Below, piece after piece: positions 6,098 through 6,478 of a stretch of 6,478 nucleotides of DNA. This stretch comes from Campylobacterota bacterium (lineage in GTDB: Bacteria; Campylobacterota; Campylobacteria; Campylobacterales; Sulfurovaceae): NCBI GenBank assembly GCA_015488875.1, contig WFMX01000276.1, positions 1-6,478 of the forward strand, written 5' to 3'. Every line of letters begins with the position of its first letter. Within the stretch, counting starts at the first letter, position 1. A program made the translations under genes and the position numbers. The notes beneath the pieces were generated by a model. That model was not told where the DNA came from. It saw nothing but the letters and a program-made list of their open reading frames with translations, and did not search any database.

Positions 6098-6478
6098 ATG
6101 AATACAATAGATATATCAGAGGTAGCTACACTACCTACCAAATATGGAACATTTAATATCCGAGCCTTCAAAGAGGGAGATAAAGAGCATCTAGCCATAT
6201 ATAGTGGAGATTTGTCAGATACGCCACTCATCAGAGTACACTCAGAGTGTCTGACAGGCGATGCTCTAGGATCTCTCAAATGCGACTGTGGAGATCAGCT
6301 ACATTATGCCCTAGGTCTCATATCTAGAGAGGGTGGCATGGTGATATACCATAGACAAGAGGGGAGAAACATAGGTCTATTAAACAAAGTAAATGCCTAC
6401 GCCTTACAAGATCAAGGATACAATACAGTAGAGGCGAACCATCAGCTAGGTTTCTTGGCAGATGAGAGGACATATGAA
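6098..6478 (+). CDS. ribA: GTP cyclohydrolase II, N-terminal part (runs off the window)
   Basis: The first 127 codons of a frame still open at the window end. RibA opens the imidazole ring of GTP, releasing formate and pyrophosphate to give 2,5-diamino-6-ribosylamino-4-pyrimidinone 5'-phosphate, the first step from GTP to riboflavin; it is cytosolic. The signature is clear: RVHSECLTGDALGSLKCDCG (residues 46-65) with zinc ligands Cys51, Cys62 and Cys64, then YHRQEGRNIGLLNK (84-97), and AYALQDQGYNTVEANHQLGF (100-119). These closely match the stand-alone E. coli RibA. There is no RibB domain in front, so this is not a RibBA fusion. The start is fixed by alignment of the N-terminus (TLPTKYGTF against LPTPWGDF of E. 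coli) and no alternative ATG is nearby. The spacer from the previous gene is only 48 bp, too short for an FMN riboswitch. Confidence 0.96.
   Translation, partial: MNTIDISEVATLPTKYGTFNIRAFKEGDKEHLAIYSGDLSDTPLIRVHSECLTGDALGSLKCDCGDQLHYALGLISREGGMVIYHRQEGRNIGLLNKVNAYALQDQGYNTVEANHQLGFLADERTYE

Noticed and set aside
6058..6279. Antisense frame opposite the start of ribA
   Set aside because: The + strand here encodes conserved RibA residues, including the zinc ligands, so the antisense frame is a shadow.
1..6478. Mobile elements, CRISPR arrays, tRNA or rRNA genes
   Set aside because: No transposase, terminal inverted repeats, regularly spaced repeats or cloverleaf-like sequence were seen on either strand.

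Overview
The window is AT-rich and gene-dense, with every gene on the + strand. It looks like a chromosomal piece from a Campylobacterota (epsilonproteobacterial) genome. The grounds are indirect: heavy use of AGA, ATA and CTA/CTC codons, a strong TATAMT-type -10 box with T-tracts instead of a clear -35, very short spacers, and the style of the encoded proteins. A genus cannot be named from the sequence alone.

Region 1 (1-3790) is a tight three-gene unit. It opens with the last ~98 codons of an SNF2-family ATPase (motor motifs V and VI are visible). Four bases later comes a 577-aa protein of unknown function (here 'A'), and then, with a one-base stop/start overlap (TAATG), a 584-aa protein ('B'). 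A and B are diverged paralogues that align along almost their whole length. Both lack motor motifs. Both carry a winged-helix-like segment near residue 410 and a C-terminal ~60-residue alpha/beta module that recalls the XPB/Ssl2 N-terminal-like domain found with some helicases. The simplest reading is an SNF2 motor with two dedicated partner proteins. The biological role is unknown, and this is the best candidate here for an undescribed system.

Region 2 (3791-6060) begins with a 58-bp spacer holding a good promoter. A 31-codon small ORF with its own ribosome binding site follows, and its stop overlaps (ATGA) the most likely start of a large exported L,D-transpeptidase of the YcbB/LdtD type. 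The transpeptidase has a peptidoglycan-binding domain and an intact His/Cys active site. Its N-terminal half appears to contain the scaffold domain twice. Its stop codon lies inside the 3' arm of a perfect 11-bp inverted repeat that may act as a terminator.

Region 3 (6061-6478) holds the first 127 codons of ribA (GTP cyclohydrolase II, riboflavin synthesis), cut off by the window end. A perfect TATAAT box lies six bases before its ATG, which suggests a leaderless mRNA. The three regions look like separate transcription units with no obvious shared function. There is no sign of mobile elements, CRISPR arrays, tRNA or rRNA genes.
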